Part shown: positions 63,872-64,000 of the stretch, piece by piece
Numbering within the stretch: position 1 is the first letter of the stretch
Layout of the letters: every line of letters starts with the position of its first letter
Assembly: GCA_002310235.1 (NCBI GenBank)
Contig: DBYO01000001.1
Span: 4,510-68,509, forward strand
DNA: 64,000 nt
Source: Bacteroidales bacterium UBA1184
Lineage (GTDB): Bacteria > Bacteroidota > Bacteroidia > Bacteroidales > ML635J-15
Direction: 5' to 3'
Notes under the pieces: generated by a model
Database searches by the model: none
What the model was told of the DNA's origin: nothing
The model's input: only the letters and a program-made list of their open reading frames with translations
Translations under genes and position numbers: made by a program

Positions 63872-64000
63872 TTATTTGTTAAACCTTCTTACTACTGCTA
63901 TAAAATATGCCAATCCGAAGAATGCACCCGGAGCAAGCACGAATACGAGGATTCCGTCGGCTTGAATGAACTGCCATCCGAAGATTGACAGGCTACCGAG
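63872..64000 (-). CDS. rnfE: Rnf complex subunit E, C-terminal part
   Basis: The last 42 codons of a minus-strand gene that runs out of the window. The residues read GWQFIQADGILVFVLAPGAFFG and end AVVRRFNK, matching RnfE/RsxE C-termini. The position directly before rnfA fits the normal rnfB-C-D-G-E-A order, so rnfB, C, D and G are expected beyond base 64000. A new stop is at 63872-63874. Confidence 0.88.
   Translation of the reverse strand, partial: LGSLSIFGWQFIQADGILVFVLAPGAFFGLAYFIAVVRRFNK

Overview
The window is a chromosomal segment from an anaerobic member of the Bacteroidetes, most likely Bacteroidales. The evidence is two proteins with type IX secretion (T9SS) C-terminal sorting domains, a PorE-like OmpA/beta-propeller protein, Omp28- and DUF6029-type surface proteins, an Rnf operon end, A-rich leaders without Shine-Dalgarno sequences, and repeated TAnnTTTG -7 boxes (the Bacteroidetes housekeeping promoter). 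No phage, transposase, integrase or CRISPR array is visible. Most of the window is ordinary housekeeping DNA.

Layout. 1-12137: 3' part of a giant secreted multidomain adhesin-like protein. 12370-18056 (minus): ftcD, then a lipid/ribosome block (plsX, rpmF, yceD/DUF177), an orphan histidine kinase and a DUF62 SAM hydrolase. 18132-20131 (plus): phoH and a threonine-aldolase-like enzyme. 20201-25124: rluA-type synthase, tsaB, a UDP-glucuronate decarboxylase-like gene, mpl and a C_GCAxxG_C_C protein, with a nested inverted repeat at 24505-24603. 25215-29203: a small T9SS cargo protein and a TlpA / DUF6029 / Omp28 envelope cluster. 29406-33027: dnaB, dCMP deaminase, S41 protease. 33052-36077 (minus): ftsE, an e(P4) acid phosphatase and a polytopic membrane protein. 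36287-41249: a giant TPR protein with an outer-membrane barrel partner. 41406-41478: initiator tRNA-Met with a textbook promoter and terminator. 41656-43332: Na/Pi cotransporter. 43377-48534: a five-gene operon. 48537-48775: an imperfect repeat array. 48849-54320 (minus): a membrane protein, a TPR-ribD-CPBP operon, and pyrH-frr. 54655-56875 (plus): an unknown gene, aroK and an SPFH protein. 56945-62680: OmpA lipoprotein, dxs and the PorE-like protein. 62740-63200: AT-rich gene-free DNA with a candidate small RNA. 63264-64000 (minus): rnfA and the end of rnfE.

The most interesting region is 43377-48534. A complete partner-switching module (RsbW-like kinase, SpoIIE-type phosphatase with a periplasmic sensor, STAS antagonist) is followed at operon spacing by a RelA/SpoT-type nucleotide pyrophosphokinase. 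After that comes a fusion of a MESH1-like alarmone-hydrolase HD domain with an APH-type kinase fold. This suggests, as an inference only, that an envelope stress signal and (p)ppGpp-like nucleotide turnover are controlled together.

Limits: all family calls are by reading motifs and overall pattern. No alignment, fold prediction or database search was run, and base composition was judged by eye on selected lines.
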